Shown here one piece after another: positions 16,101-24,983 of a stretch of 64,000 nt of DNA; within the stretch, counting starts at the first letter, position 1, and each line of letters opens with the position of its first letter. A program made the position numbers and the translations under genes. The stretch is from Paraherbaspirillum soli (GTDB taxonomy: Bacteria; Pseudomonadota; Gammaproteobacteria; Burkholderiales; Burkholderiaceae_D): NCBI RefSeq assembly GCF_042654985.1, contig NZ_JBHSMT010000028.1, positions 248,001-312,000 on the forward strand. Reading direction: 5' to 3'. Under the pieces are notes generated by a model. It ran no database searches, was not told the origin of the DNA, and worked only from the letters and a program-made list of their open reading frames with translations.

Positions 16101-18163
16101 ACCGCCGACAACGCGGAACCGGCGCTATTGAAGCTGGCGGGAGTGCCGCTCAGCGTCATGGCCGGCTGCGTCGCAGCCAAGGCTGGCTCCGCTGCCGCCA
16201 TGCGCAGCGCGTCCTGGTCCGCCGCTTTCACGATGCCGTCGCGGGTCGAATCCGCATTGGAAGAATCGGCCGGTGCGGCCGCTGCCGGCTCGTCCTTGAC
16301 ATCCGCATCAGGAGGCGCAATCGGATCGCTCAGCGCCGGCACTTTCGCATCGGTCGGCGCGGACATCTTCTTCGGCGTTGCGCTAGTCGCGCCGGCCGGC
16401 AATTCGAGCGTCAGCGTATCGGTCGTGACCTGCGATTCGGTGCCCGACAGGAAGGTGCTGACGCCGGCTTCCGGCAGGTCCAGGTTGCGTTCCACATGCG
16501 GCGTGATCAGCAGCACGATTTCCGAATTCTCACGATTGGTTTTCTTGCTGCCGAATACCCGGTCCATCCACGGCAGGTCGCTCAGACCAGGAATGCCGCT
16601 CGCGCCGTTGATATCGTTTTGCTTGATCAGACCCGCCAATACCTGGGTTTCGCCGTCTTTAGCGGTCATCACGGTTTCGGCATTGCGCGTTCCCAGCGTA
16701 TAGGCGACGTTGCCGCTGGCAGTCTTCAGGGTATTGAGGATGTTGCTGACTTCCAGGTTGACCTTGACGCTCACCTCGTCGTTCAGGCTGATGCGCGGTT
16801 CGACTTTCAGCATCAGGCCGACGTCCTGGTAATTGATGGACTCTGTCACGACGCCGTTGGCATTGACGTTGGTGATGATAGGCACTTTTTCACCGATCTT
16901 GATGTTGGCTTTTTCCTGGTTGCGGACCCGGATTTTCGGATTGGCCAGCACCTTGGTCTTGCCTTGTTTTTGCAGCATGTTGATCGCCATCGACAAAGCG
17001 CCGTTGTCGCCGCTGACGCCGACTTTCTCACGGTTCAGGCGCAGCAGGTCGGCCAGCGTAAAGACGCTGCCTTCCACTGCCGATCGCGCCGACAGATTGA
17101 CCTTGCCCGGGAAATCCACGCCCAGATCGACTTCGTCGGTGGTATTGACTTCCAGCACCTGCACATCCATCGTCACTTCCGACTGCGGAATGTCGAGCGA
17201 AGCGATAATCCGCTCGGCCACGCTGACTGCTTCCGGCGTGTCGCGCATGATCAGTGCGTTCACCCGTTCGTCGATATGCACGTCCTTGGGCTTGATCATC
17301 TGGCGCAGCGCGGCCATGGCGGTCTTGGCGTCGGTGTGGCTCAGGTAAAAGGTGCGCAGCACGAATTCCTTGTAATTCTTGTCCTTGTCCGCACGCGCCG
17401 GATAAATCAGCACGGTGTGCTCGTTGAGCACTTTTTTCTCCAGCTGATTGGTGCGCAACAACAGGTTGATGGCATCCTCGGCCGTGGTCTTCTCAGAGAA
17501 AATACTGGCCGGCATCGAGGTCTGGACGTCGCGATCGAACACGAAATCCACCCCCGTCATGCGCGAGATCACATCGAAAATATTGATCATCGGCTGCGAT
17601 TTAAAATTCAGCGAAACCGGTTTGCGCAATGCATCGGCCAGACGCGGCCGGGTGCTGCGGCGGCTATCCTGACGGCGCGAGATCTCGTCGCGCAGGGCCA
17701 GCGCCGGTGCGTAAGCCGGTTGTTCCAGCAAGATCTTGCCGACGATGTCGAGCGCCTGTTGCGGATGCTTGCTCTTGATCTTGCCGGCCTGCGCCAGTTC
17801 GGCCTGCATCTCGGTGCGGCGCTGGATTTGCTTCTTCAGCTGCTCGGCCCGCATATTGCCGGGCTGTTCAGCCAGCACTTTTTCCAGGTGCGCCAGTGCT
17901 TCGGCTTCTTTGCCGGCGTTCATTTTCGATGTCGCCTGGCGCAGCTCTTCATTCACATAGCCGCCCTGCTCGCGCACGACGCCCTGCTGCTTCTCGGTGT
18001 CGTCGGGACGTTTCTTGAGGTCATCCTTGGCTGCTTGCAGCGATTCCTGTTGCGTCAGCTGCGGCTTGGCCGGGGAAAAATGGTCCTTGATAGCGCCGGT
18101 CATCGCACACCCCGATACGAGGAAGGGTGACAACAGCGCGAAAATAATAGTGTTGCGTTTCAT
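16097..18163 (-). CDS. gspD: type II secretion secretin (GspD-like lipoprotein)
   Basis: The 688-residue precursor has a lipoprotein signal ending FLVSGC (Cys19). A tetratricopeptide-like helical region follows (~60-165), then N-domains (LNFKSQPMINIFDVISRMTG; FYLSHTDAKTAMAALRQM; DERVNALIMRDTPEAV) and the secretin core (VTMDVQVLEVNTTDEVDLGVDF, VLANPKIRVRNQEKANIKIG, VLAGLIKQNDI, GIPGLSDLPWMDRVFGS, EIVLLITPHVER). The C-terminal ~120 residues are Ala/Pro-rich and variable. It forms the outer-membrane channel. The lipid anchor and TPR-like insert are unusual for GspD and resemble secretins of mixed type II/type IV pilus systems. Confidence 0.92.
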   Translation of the reverse strand: MKRNTIIFALLSPFLVSGCAMTGAIKDHFSPAKPQLTQQESLQAAKDDLKKRPDDTEKQQGVVREQGGYVNEELRQATSKMNAGKEAEALAHLEKVLAEQPGNMRAEQLKKQIQRRTEMQAELAQAGKIKSKHPQQALDIVGKILLEQPAYAPALALRDEISRRQDSRRSTRPRLADALRKPVSLNFKSQPMINIFDVISRMTGVDFVFDRDVQTSMPASIFSEKTTAEDAINLLLRTNQLEKKVLNEHTVLIYPARADKDKNYKEFVLRTFYLSHTDAKTAMAALRQMIKPKDVHIDERVNALIMRDTPEAVSVAERIIASLDIPQSEVTMDVQVLEVNTTDEVDLGVDFPGKVNLSARSAVEGSVFTLADLLRLNREKVGVSGDNGALSMAINMLQKQGKTKVLANPKIRVRNQEKANIKIGEKVPIITNVNANGVVTESINYQDVGLMLKVEPRISLNDEVSVKVNLEVSNILNTLKTASGNVAYTLGTRNAETVMTAKDGETQVLAGLIKQNDINGASGIPGLSDLPWMDRVFGSKKTNRENSEIVLLITPHVERNLDLPEAGVSTFLSGTESQVTTDTLTLELPAGATSATPKKMSAPTDAKVPALSDPIAPPDADVKDEPAAAAPADSSNADSTRDGIVKAADQDALRMAAAEPALAATQPAMTLSGTPASFNSAGSALSAV

Positions 18164-18193
18164 GATTGTTTACTCTCTGGTTAGCGCGTTTGC

Positions 18194-18691
18194 TCAAAGC
18201 CCGAGGCCCGTCAACGTCAATGTCAGTTCTTTCCCCGCAGGGCCTATGAAAATGGCATCGTCGTCGTTCAATGCCTTCAATTTGTACTGCTGCTCGATCA
18301 CTTCGCCGGGATGCACCGCACCCGGCACCTTGCAACTGCGGCAAAGCACGAAGGTCTTGCCCATTCCATCCAGGACGACGATGCGCTGCTTGCCCTCTTT
18401 CCATTCGGCTACCGCGGAAAACGGCAGCGGCATATCGGTCGCGATCAAGGCGTCCGTCAATTCGGGAAGTTCCATTTCATCCGCCGCAGCGGTGTCCGGC
18501 ATATCGCTTTGCGTCAGCGAATCCCAGCTTTGGGCCGGAAACAGGTCGACCGGCTCGACGTCCTGATTGCCGTTGGCGACCGCTGCCGCGCCGCTGCCGA
18601 TACAGGCCAGCAGCACGGCCAGTTGCGCAGTCCGCTGCCAGCGCGTCGAGATGCAGGATCTGATTGTCTTCATCATTCTCATCGTCCTCAT
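18194..18691 (-). CDS. GspC/PilP-like periplasmic connector protein
   Basis: The 165-residue product has one N-terminal hydrophobic helix (TAQLAVLLACIGSGAAAVA), a low-complexity acidic linker and a small C-terminal beta domain (GKQRIVVLDGMGKTFVLC, PGEVIEQQYKLKALNDDDAIFIGPAGKELTLTL). The end resembles the homology region of PilP/GspC, which joins the secretin to the inner-membrane complex. A cysteine pair (CRSC) lies in that domain. Its position between the PilO-like gene and the secretin matches pilP in type IV pilus operons. Its start overlaps the PilO-like stop by 4 bases. Confidence 0.75.
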   Translation of the reverse strand: MRTMRMMKTIRSCISTRWQRTAQLAVLLACIGSGAAAVANGNQDVEPVDLFPAQSWDSLTQSDMPDTAAADEMELPELTDALIATDMPLPFSAVAEWKEGKQRIVVLDGMGKTFVLCRSCKVPGAVHPGEVIEQQYKLKALNDDDAIFIGPAGKELTLTLTGLGL

Positions 18692-19242
18692 CGTCCATCC
18701 CCCAGCAAGCTCAGGCGCAGTTTCATGCTCAGCAAGGTGTCTTCGATTTTCTGCCGTTCCAGGCTGACCGCGTCCAGCCGCAGCAAGGGCTGCGCCTGCA
18801 ATGCGGTCAGCGCCCGCGACAGATCGCTATAGCGGCCGCTGGCCACCACGTTCAGGGTCCAGCGCGCCATGCGCCCTTTCACCTCTTCATCCTCGCGGTA
18901 GGTCGAGTCGCTGACATCCAGTCCGTACTGGCGCAGCAGTTCAAACACGATCAACTTGCGCGCGCTGATATTGGCGCCCAGCAAAGCGGCCGCGGTCTGC
19001 GTCGCTTCCGCCGTCGGCGCCGGCGCCCTGGATAACTTGGCCAGGTCCGCCGTCACCGTCTGCTGTTCTTGTTGCAGCGCTTGCCCTTCCGGCAGCAAAG
19101 CCAGCCCTTGATACGCCACCAACCCCAGCGCAGCCGCAGCTGCCAGCACGCCGTTGCGGCCGATCCGCTCCAGCACGCCTTGCGCATGCCAGCGCAGGCG
19201 CGGCAGCGGATTGCCGATTTTTATCTTGAGTTTTTGTTTCAT
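18688..19242 (-). CDS. PilO/GspM-like inner-membrane assembly protein
   Basis: The 184-residue protein has a cytoplasmic start, one membrane helix (GVLAAAAALGLVAYQGLALLP), a coiled-coil stretch (ALQQEQQTVTADLAKLS) and a ferredoxin-like periplasmic domain (RWTLNVVASGRYSDLSRALTAL). That arrangement is shared by PilO and GspM. It overlaps the genes on both sides by 4 bases. It would pair with the PilN-like protein upstream to form the inner-membrane alignment complex. Confidence 0.8.
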   Translation of the reverse strand: MKQKLKIKIGNPLPRLRWHAQGVLERIGRNGVLAAAAALGLVAYQGLALLPEGQALQQEQQTVTADLAKLSRAPAPTAEATQTAAALLGANISARKLIVFELLRQYGLDVSDSTYREDEEVKGRMARWTLNVVASGRYSDLSRALTALQAQPLLRLDAVSLERQKIEDTLLSMKLRLSLLGDGR

Positions 19243-19769
19243 GATTGCTCCACCAGCACGCTAAAGACCACCGCCCGGTTCGGGTCGCCGGCCTTGATGC
19301 CGTGACGCAGCAAGGTGGCGCGTGTTTTACTTTCCTTATTGCGCAAGCGTTCGACATAGATATAGGCCTGCTTCAGGTCCGAAGTCACCGCCTCGATCCT
19401 GGCCTGCTTGCCTGCGCCCTCGACCGCGATCGACAACAACGCCACTTTCGGACTCCACGCCTGTTCCAGCCGCTCCAGTACGGCCGGCCGCGTTTTTGCC
19501 GCCGCGCCGCCCTGCGCCGCCACCAGCTCGTGCACTTTGCGTTGTTCCGGCGAATTGGCTTTGCTGCCGCGCTCGGCGCGTTTCAGCGCTTGCTCGCGCT
19601 GCGCCAGCTGGTCGCTCAAGCCGTCGACCTCCTGCTGCAGCGCCTGGTTTTGCATGAAGCGGTAACCGGCCCCGGCGGTTGCCGCCAGCGCCAGGCAGAC
19701 AAGCACCGCCGTCAATGGTCGAAAAGCGCTGCGGCGCTCTCTAAAATCGATATGTTTCAAGCCCTTCAT
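19239..19769 (-). CDS. PilN/GspL-C-like inner-membrane assembly protein
   Basis: The 176-residue product has the conserved PilN-like start (HIDFRERRSAFR), one membrane helix, a coiled coil (LSDQLAQREQALKRAE) and a periplasmic domain ending in LRNKESKTRATLLRHG. A strong ribosome site (AAAAGGAGGCGGC) precedes the ATG. In type IV pilus systems PilN binds PilM inside and PilO outside; in type II systems the equivalent is fused as GspL. Here the parts are separate, supporting a hybrid system. Confidence 0.8.
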   Translation of the reverse strand: MKGLKHIDFRERRSAFRPLTAVLVCLALAATAGAGYRFMQNQALQQEVDGLSDQLAQREQALKRAERGSKANSPEQRKVHELVAAQGGAAAKTRPAVLERLEQAWSPKVALLSIAVEGAGKQARIEAVTSDLKQAYIYVERLRNKESKTRATLLRHGIKAGDPNRAVVFSVLVEQS

Positions 19770-20539
19770 GCCGCCTCCTTTTGCAGTAGCGGGCTGCCGA
19801 GCCAGATCGCGTCCGCCTGCATGCTGACCGCCGCCGCGTCCACCGTGCCGCTCCAGTAACGGTTTGCGGGCGGCGTCTGCTGCGCTTGCTGCGTGAGCAG
19901 TTCGGTTGCGCCCAGCGCTTCAGATGCGCTCTGGCCATCCGCCAGCACCAGGGTCGCGACATCGCGCCATTCCCGCTCGCTGCGCACCAGGGTGGTCACC
20001 GCGCCCGGCTCGACGATCGTCAGCGTGTAATCGGCGGCCATCAATTGCCGGCGATAGCGCAGCAAAGTGGCCGACATCAAATCGCGGCAGCCGCTCAAAT
20101 ACCAGCCGGCCTCGACTATTTGCGCCGCGATCCCGTCCAGCAACGCCGCATCGGCGGCGAACGCCAGGCGCGCCTGACCGAAGCCGGCGCGTTCCACCCG
20201 CACCCGCAACGGCGACTCGAAGCCCTGCTCGCGCAACAGTCCCTGCGCATAGCCGCTCCAGGATGCATCGTTGCCGGCCAGACCAGGCTGCCAGGGCAGC
20301 ACCACGCTGCTTGCCCACGGATAGCCCAGCAGCACTTGCAGCCGCTGGCGCTTTGCCAGCAAGCTGGGCTGCACGCCTTGCAGCAAGGTCGCCAGTGCAG
20401 CGGCCGGATTGCCTTCATGCCGGCATCGCACTGGCGGCTGCAGGTCCGCATCCTTGCGTTGCCGCGTTTGAGGCGGCGCGCTCAGCGCGACGTGTTCGGC
20501 GTCGATCAACGCCACATATTCATTCCATTGCCACAGCAC
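19766..20539 (-). CDS. PilM/GspL-N-like cytoplasmic protein (divergent)
   Basis: The 257-residue product starts at a GTG with an excellent ribosome site (AGGAGG, 7 bases away) and overlaps the end of gspE by 20 bases. No membrane helix is present. The order gspE, this gene, PilN-like, PilO-like places it where PilM or the cytoplasmic part of GspL is expected. Sequence similarity to actin-fold PilM is faint by eye (LLGYPWASSVVLPWQPGLAG; YTLTIVEPGAVTTLV), so the role rests mainly on gene order. Confidence 0.65.
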   Translation of the reverse strand: MLWQWNEYVALIDAEHVALSAPPQTRQRKDADLQPPVRCRHEGNPAAALATLLQGVQPSLLAKRQRLQVLLGYPWASSVVLPWQPGLAGNDASWSGYAQGLLREQGFESPLRVRVERAGFGQARLAFAADAALLDGIAAQIVEAGWYLSGCRDLMSATLLRYRRQLMAADYTLTIVEPGAVTTLVRSEREWRDVATLVLADGQSASEALGATELLTQQAQQTPPANRYWSGTVDAAAVSMQADAIWLGSPLLQKEAA

Positions 20540-22136
20540 GCTGCACCTCCTGATAAGTAGTCAAGCCCTTGCGAATCGCTTCCACCCCGGCATCGCGCAT
20601 CGACTGATAGTCTTCGCAGTGAGCCAGCGCCTCCAGCCTTTTTTCGGGGGAACGCTCCATCAGCGCGCCCTTCATGCGGCTGTCCAGGCGCAGCACTTCC
20701 ACCAGCGCGATACGGCCGCGAAAACCGGTGCCGCGGCAGGTATCGCAACCCGGCCCCGGCTTCACCGCATGCAAATCCTCGATATCGGTGTTGGCGTCAT
20801 ACGGGCTGCAGTCCGGGCAAATGCGCCGCACCAGCCGTTGCGAAGCGACGCCATTGAGCGCCTCCAGAAAGGTCGATGGCTCGACCCCCATGTAGATAAA
20901 ACGATCGATCACGCTGAACGCATCGTTGGCGTGCACCGACGACAGCACGCGGTGTCCGGTGAGCGCGGATTGCACTGCAATCGAGGCGGTTTCTTCATCG
21001 CGGATTTCACCGACCAGAATGGTGTCGGGGTCGTGCCGCAGGATGGAGCGCAGACCGCGGGCAAATGTCAGCCCTTTCTTTTCATTGACGGGGATCTGCA
21101 ACACCCCGGCCATTTCGTATTCCACCGGATCTTCAATCGTGATGATCTTGTCCTCGCCGGTATTGACTTCGGACAGCGTGGCGTACAGGGTGGTCGATTT
21201 GCCGCTGCCGGTCGGCCCCGTGATCAGGGTCAAGCCGTAAGGCAGCAAGGCAAGCGCGCGAATCCGGCGCGCAGTCTCGCTGGTAAAGCCGAGCGTATTG
21301 AGATTGAGCACGTCGCCGCGCGACGATTTATCCAGCACCCGCAGCACCGCGTTTTCGCCGTAAGCGCCGGGCATGATGGAGACCCGGAAGTCGATCTCGC
21401 GTCCTTGCAGCGCGACCTTGAAGCGACCGTCCTGCGGCACCCGCTTTTCAGCGATGTCGAGGCTGGACAGCACCTTCAGGCGCGACATGGCCTGATTCGC
21501 CACTTCCAGCCCTTGCACCGGCCGGATCAGCTGCATCACGCCGTCGATCCGATAACGGATAAACAGCCCTTCCGGCCCCGATTCCAGGTGGATATCGCTG
21601 GCGCGGCTTTGCAGGCCGTCATACAGCGTCATGTTAATCAGACGGATGACCGGGCTTTCGTCCTTGGCGATGGTCGCCAGCGAGATCGACTCCACCGCTT
21701 TCGCCAGCGAATCGTCGCCGGCATCCACGCTGACATCGTCCATCACTCTTTCGCTGGCTTCGGATTTTTTCAGCAGCTCGTCGATCAAGCCCGGCAAGCT
21801 CATCGCGAAATACGGACGGCGCGTGACCAGGCGGTTCTGCAAGCGCACGCGGGTTGCCCGCGCCAGCGGCTCGGCCATCACCAGAAATATGGCGCCACCC
21901 AGTTCGACCGGCAACACGCGCGAGGCCAGCGCCTCCGTCAACGGCAACAGATCGAAACGCAAGGCTGCGTTGTTCAGTTCATCTTTCGACAGCGCGACCA
22001 TGCCCAGGCAGGCGGCGGTTTCCGCCAACTGTTGCGGCGACGCGGCGAGCTTTTGCTCCAGGTAAGCCGACGCCGAAACGCCTTGCTGGCTGGCTTCGAA
22101 CTGCCATTCGCGTAATGTATTTTGAATTGCTTCCAT
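20520..22136 (-). CDS. gspE: type II secretion ATPase GspE
   Basis: The 538-residue protein has an N-terminal N1E domain, a linker, and the secretion ATPase core: Walker A GPTGSGKSTTLYAT (near residue 320), Asp box (ITIEDPVEYEM), Walker B ILVGEIRDEETA and His box (GHRVLSSVHANDAF). A tetracysteine zinc module is present (CPDC ... CDTC). It powers pseudopilus assembly from the cytoplasm. It is the first gene of the downstream block of the operon; a 140-bp repeat separates it from gspF. Confidence 0.95.
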   Translation of the reverse strand: MEAIQNTLREWQFEASQQGVSASAYLEQKLAASPQQLAETAACLGMVALSKDELNNAALRFDLLPLTEALASRVLPVELGGAIFLVMAEPLARATRVRLQNRLVTRRPYFAMSLPGLIDELLKKSEASERVMDDVSVDAGDDSLAKAVESISLATIAKDESPVIRLINMTLYDGLQSRASDIHLESGPEGLFIRYRIDGVMQLIRPVQGLEVANQAMSRLKVLSSLDIAEKRVPQDGRFKVALQGREIDFRVSIMPGAYGENAVLRVLDKSSRGDVLNLNTLGFTSETARRIRALALLPYGLTLITGPTGSGKSTTLYATLSEVNTGEDKIITIEDPVEYEMAGVLQIPVNEKKGLTFARGLRSILRHDPDTILVGEIRDEETASIAVQSALTGHRVLSSVHANDAFSVIDRFIYMGVEPSTFLEALNGVASQRLVRRICPDCSPYDANTDIEDLHAVKPGPGCDTCRGTGFRGRIALVEVLRLDSRMKGALMERSPEKRLEALAHCEDYQSMRDAGVEAIRKGLTTYQEVQRAVAME

Positions 22137-22249
22137 CAGTAATTCCCCTTAAGTCAAACCGTATTTTTGATCGTCGCCGGCATCCGGGCAAAGAAGCTCA
22201 AGCAATTCTCAAGAGCATCAATTGGGAGGGCGTTGCTAGAAATTGAGAT

Positions 22250-22394
22250 CCATTTAAAAACCGTAGCGAGCGGCTCAAGGTCGGGGCGACGAAGTTGCAA
22301 CACCTGGAGCCGTACGACTGTACGGTGACGAACTTGTCACCCCTGCAGCCCCGAGATTGGCGGGCTTGCCAAATCCTGCAGTAGGTTTTTAGCC
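22250..22394. repeat. GGCACCTC-type repeat, copy B (degenerate ends)
   Basis: It shares CCGTAGCGAGCGG, AAGGTCGGGGCGACGAAG, TGCAACACCTG, CCCCGAGATTGG and GCAGTAGGTTTTTAG with the other copies, but lacks clean terminal inverted repeats. It is slightly longer because of an internal stretch around CTTGTCACCCC. The stop codon of gspF lies within its right end, and the element splits gspF from gspE. Confidence 0.8.
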
Positions 22395-23570
22395 GATGCT
22401 GCCGGCTAGTTCGAAGATGGGCATGTACAAAAGCGTGACGATGGTGCCAACCAGTCCGCCGACGCCGAGCATCAAGATCGGCTCAAACACCTTGCTGAAG
22501 ATCTCGATGGCGCGATCCAGCGCGCCGTCATGAAAGTGCGCGATCCGTTCGCACATGCCGCCCAGGTCCCCGCTCTGCTCGCCGACCCGCAGCAAGCGCT
22601 CCGCCACCGAGGTCGTCAACTGGTGATTGGCCAGCGTCTCCGACACGGTGCGGCCGGCGCGCAATTGCACCAGCGCCTGCTCCAAGCGCAGCACATAATC
22701 TTGCGGCAGGATTTTTGCCGACAATTCAAACGCTTCCAGGGCCGGCGTGCCGCCTTCGATCAGCAAGCCGACCGTGCGATAAAAACGCGCCAGCACGAAC
22801 AGGTTGCAGACATCCTTCAACTTCGGCAGGTGCCACAAACTCTTCACCAGCGCCGCCTTGACGCGGCTGGTGCGCAGCAGCCAGAACGCGCCGCCGAATG
22901 CCGCACCGATGCCGATCCCGATCGCTATGCCGTGCGACTGCACGATGCCGGCCCACCACAACATGGCTTGCGCGGTGCCGGGCAATTCCTGCATGCTTTC
23001 GAACACGACCGAGAAGCGCGGGATGACAAAGAACAGCATGAACAGCAGAATCGCCGTCCCCACCCCCATCACCACCAGCGGATACACCAAGGCACCGGTG
23101 ATCCGTTTGCGGATATTCTCGATCCGGACTTCGTAATGCTGATAACGCTGCAGCGCAACCGGCAACTGACCGCTGCCTTCGGACGACGCCACGGTCGCAA
23201 TCAATAACGGCGGGAACACATTCGGCTGCGCCGCCAACGCCTTGGAAAACGGCTGGCCCTGATACATCACCGACAGCATTTGATCCAGCACCGTGCGCGC
23301 GCCTTTATCGTCGGCCTTGTCGCGCAAAGCCTCCAGCGCTTCGATCAGCACCAGCCCGGCCTCCATCAGCGTCGACAGCTCCTGCAGGAACAATCCCAAC
23401 GCGAACTTGGCCGGACGCTGCCATGAGCGCCGCTCGGCCTGGCGGCGAATCTCCAGCGGCGTGCCGTCGGCGCTGGTCAGTTGCGCGCGGACTCCCGCTT
23501 CGTCGTCGGCTTCCACCGCTTTGGTGACAATCTGGCCTTGCGCCAGCAGCCGTACCTGATATGTCGTCAC
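22389..23570 (-). CDS. gspF: type II secretion platform protein GspF
   Basis: The 393-residue protein has two T2SF repeats (FLQELSTLMEAGLVLIEALEAL; FYRTVGLLIEGGTPALEAFEL) and three membrane helices (near 165-190, 215-235, 365-390), the standard GspF topology. The GTG start is preceded by AAGGAG at good spacing. It sits in the inner membrane and contacts the GspE ATPase. Its stop is embedded in a 140-bp repeat, so the last residues (ELAGSIG) may have been reset by that insertion. Confidence 0.94.
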   Translation of the reverse strand: MTTYQVRLLAQGQIVTKAVEADDEAGVRAQLTSADGTPLEIRRQAERRSWQRPAKFALGLFLQELSTLMEAGLVLIEALEALRDKADDKGARTVLDQMLSVMYQGQPFSKALAAQPNVFPPLLIATVASSEGSGQLPVALQRYQHYEVRIENIRKRITGALVYPLVVMGVGTAILLFMLFFVIPRFSVVFESMQELPGTAQAMLWWAGIVQSHGIAIGIGIGAAFGGAFWLLRTSRVKAALVKSLWHLPKLKDVCNLFVLARFYRTVGLLIEGGTPALEAFELSAKILPQDYVLRLEQALVQLRAGRTVSETLANHQLTTSVAERLLRVGEQSGDLGGMCERIAHFHDGALDRAIEIFSKVFEPILMLGVGGLVGTIVTLLYMPIFELAGSIG

Positions 23571-23582
23571 GCTTGTTTCTCC

Positions 23583-24095
23583 TTATTTCGCGGATGGTTG
23601 AACGGCTTTGCCGTTTGGCGTCGTGCCTGCACGCTGGCCGCTGAGCTGGCGGTATTCTTTCCAGACCTTGGCGACATAGCGCTTGCGCGCTTCTTCGCGG
23701 TTATCGGCGCCGCCGGCGTTATAAGCGCCGACCGCCTTCCAGGTGTATCCGTAGCGCTTGATGAAATCGGCCAGGATCGCAGCGCCGGTGCGCACCGAAG
23801 TGCAAGGCTCCTTGACCAGCCGTTCGTGGGTAATGCCGACCTGCTTCAAGCGCGGCAGGTGAATGCTATTGACCTGCATCAGCCCGACGTCATAGGTGCC
23901 GTTGCTGTTGCGATTGAGTGCTTTCGGGTTCAGCGCCGACTCGACCTTGGCGATCGAGTACAGCAGCAACGGATCGATGCCATGCTCGCGCCCCGCTTCG
24001 GTCCAGCAATTGGCGGCGCTGGCGGATGTGGCGCAGATGCCCAGCACCAGCATCGCGCCCAGCCGCTTACAAGCCATAGACAAGGTCTGCATCAT
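23583..24095 (-). CDS. lytic transglycosylase (SLT family, VirB1-like)
   Basis: The ATGATG at 24095/24092 follows GGGAG and gives ~170 residues; an upstream in-frame extension overlaps gspG and lacks support. A signal peptide ends near ATSASAA. The mature domain has the SLT signature: Glu in SIAKVESALNP, GLMQVNS, then YNAGGAD. Enzymes of this kind cut peptidoglycan to let envelope machines assemble. Its position between gspG and gspF, with a short overlap of gspG, argues that it serves the secretion system. Confidence 0.9.
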   Translation of the reverse strand: MMQTLSMACKRLGAMLVLGICATSASAANCWTEAGREHGIDPLLLYSIAKVESALNPKALNRNSNGTYDVGLMQVNSIHLPRLKQVGITHERLVKEPCTSVRTGAAILADFIKRYGYTWKAVGAYNAGGADNREEARKRYVAKVWKEYRQLSGQRAGTTPNGKAVQPSAK

Positions 24096-24510
24096 CGTTA
24101 CTCCCGCCGACACGACCGTCTTTACCCAGCGATACGACTTCCGCCTCGGCGTCGCGGCCCGGAACATTCCATTGATAAGCGCGGCCCCAGCCATCGGCCG
24201 GGATGTTTTTCGCCAGATACGGGCCGTACCAGTTTTCCACGCCCTGCGGCTGTTTCACCAGCGCTTCCAGCCCCTGATCGGCGGTCGGATAGTTGCCCAC
24301 ATCGAGGCGATATTGGGTGAGCGCGTCGCCGATGGATTTCATCTGAGCCTGGGTCGATTTGACTTTGGCTTTATCGACCTGCGAGAACAATTTGGGACCG
24401 ACGTAACCGGCCAACAAGGCGATGATCAGCAATACCACCAGCAATTCGAGTAGGGTAAAACCGCGCTGCTTGAGCGATTGGCGACGGCGGGAAAGAGTAA
24501 TGAGGTTCAT
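24067..24510 (-). CDS. gspG: type II secretion major pseudopilin GspG
   Basis: The 147-residue protein has a textbook prepilin site (KQRG|FTLLELLVVLLIIALLAGYVGP) and the GspG C-terminal features: YRLDVGNYPTADQGLEALV, a tryptophan-containing loop (GWGRAYQWNVPG) and the calcium-site loop near GKDGRVGGSNDDADLVYGL. It is the main subunit of the pseudopilus. It is the first gene of the operon, with GGAAATCTC before the ATG and a repeat-rich intergenic region upstream. Confidence 0.96.
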   Translation of the reverse strand: MNLITLSRRRQSLKQRGFTLLELLVVLLIIALLAGYVGPKLFSQVDKAKVKSTQAQMKSIGDALTQYRLDVGNYPTADQGLEALVKQPQGVENWYGPYLAKNIPADGWGRAYQWNVPGRDAEAEVVSLGKDGRVGGSNDDADLVYGL

Positions 24511-24795
24511 GAGATTTCCATATGAAATGCTCGCTCGCGCCGGATAGGGGGCGTGATGAGGAGCGTTGGATTATTGGGCGCGTTCGCATGCTGCAATCGG
24601 AAGCGCGGCGTATTGGATATCGACGCTTGACATGCTGCGGGTCGATACATCTGGCATCGACAACTCATAAGTCGTCAACGCAGGCGTATTTTTTCATCGC
24701 GGGGGGATGGGCTCAAACTTTCTGAACAGAATCTAAAGAGCAAGGAGGCGTCGTGGCGTGCCGAATTACTGTGTCCTCGATTAACTACTACGTGC

Positions 24796-24891
24796 GTAGG
24801 GCGGATGAGCGCAGCGTTATCCGCCGCTGGATGCTCCGCCGGTGTTTGATGCGTCCGCAACGGCGGAAGACGCTGCGCTTTTCCGCCCTAC
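24796..24891. repeat. 96-bp GTAGGGCGGA palindromic repeat, copy 2
   Basis: Exactly 96 bp from GTAGGGCGGATGAGCGCAGC to GCTTTTCCGCCCTAC. It is inverted relative to copies 3 and 4, as shown by the flanking GTCCTCGATTAACTACTACG, whose complement follows those copies. Confidence 0.85.
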
Positions 24892-24895
24892 ATGA

Positions 24896-24952
24896 CTGGA
24901 AAGCCCAACATTTCTTTAATCGCGACCAAACGTTGGGCTTTGAAGCCCAACC
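24896..24952. repeat. GTTGGGCTT hairpin repeat, copy 1
   Basis: The sequence AAAGCCCAACATTTCTTTAA and its partner CGTTGGGCTTTGAAGCCCAA form a long imperfect inverted repeat. The same unit occurs at 25814, 47917 and 51647. Confidence 0.75.
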
Positions 24953-24983
24953 AGAATCTAAAGAGCAAAGAGGTGTCGTGGCG

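Larger units (their letters stand above)
24727..24983. repeat. direct repeats flanking a 96-bp element and a GTTGGGCTT hairpin
   Basis: A 32-bp sequence starting CAGAATCTAAAGAGCAAGGA at 24727-24758 recurs with two changes at 24952-24983. Between the two copies lie the 96-bp element at 24796-24891 and the hairpin element at 24896-24952. The arrangement looks like a segment duplication or insertion scar. Confidence 0.75.

Noticed and set aside
16496..18130. Long plus-strand open frame (544 codons) opposite the secretin gene
   Set aside because: His/Gln/Arg-rich composition, no domain pattern, and fully covered by a clear secretin on the other strand; a GC-rich codon shadow.
20619..22115. Plus-strand frame opposite gspE
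   Set aside because: Shadow of GspE; rich in Arg, Gln and His with no start site support.
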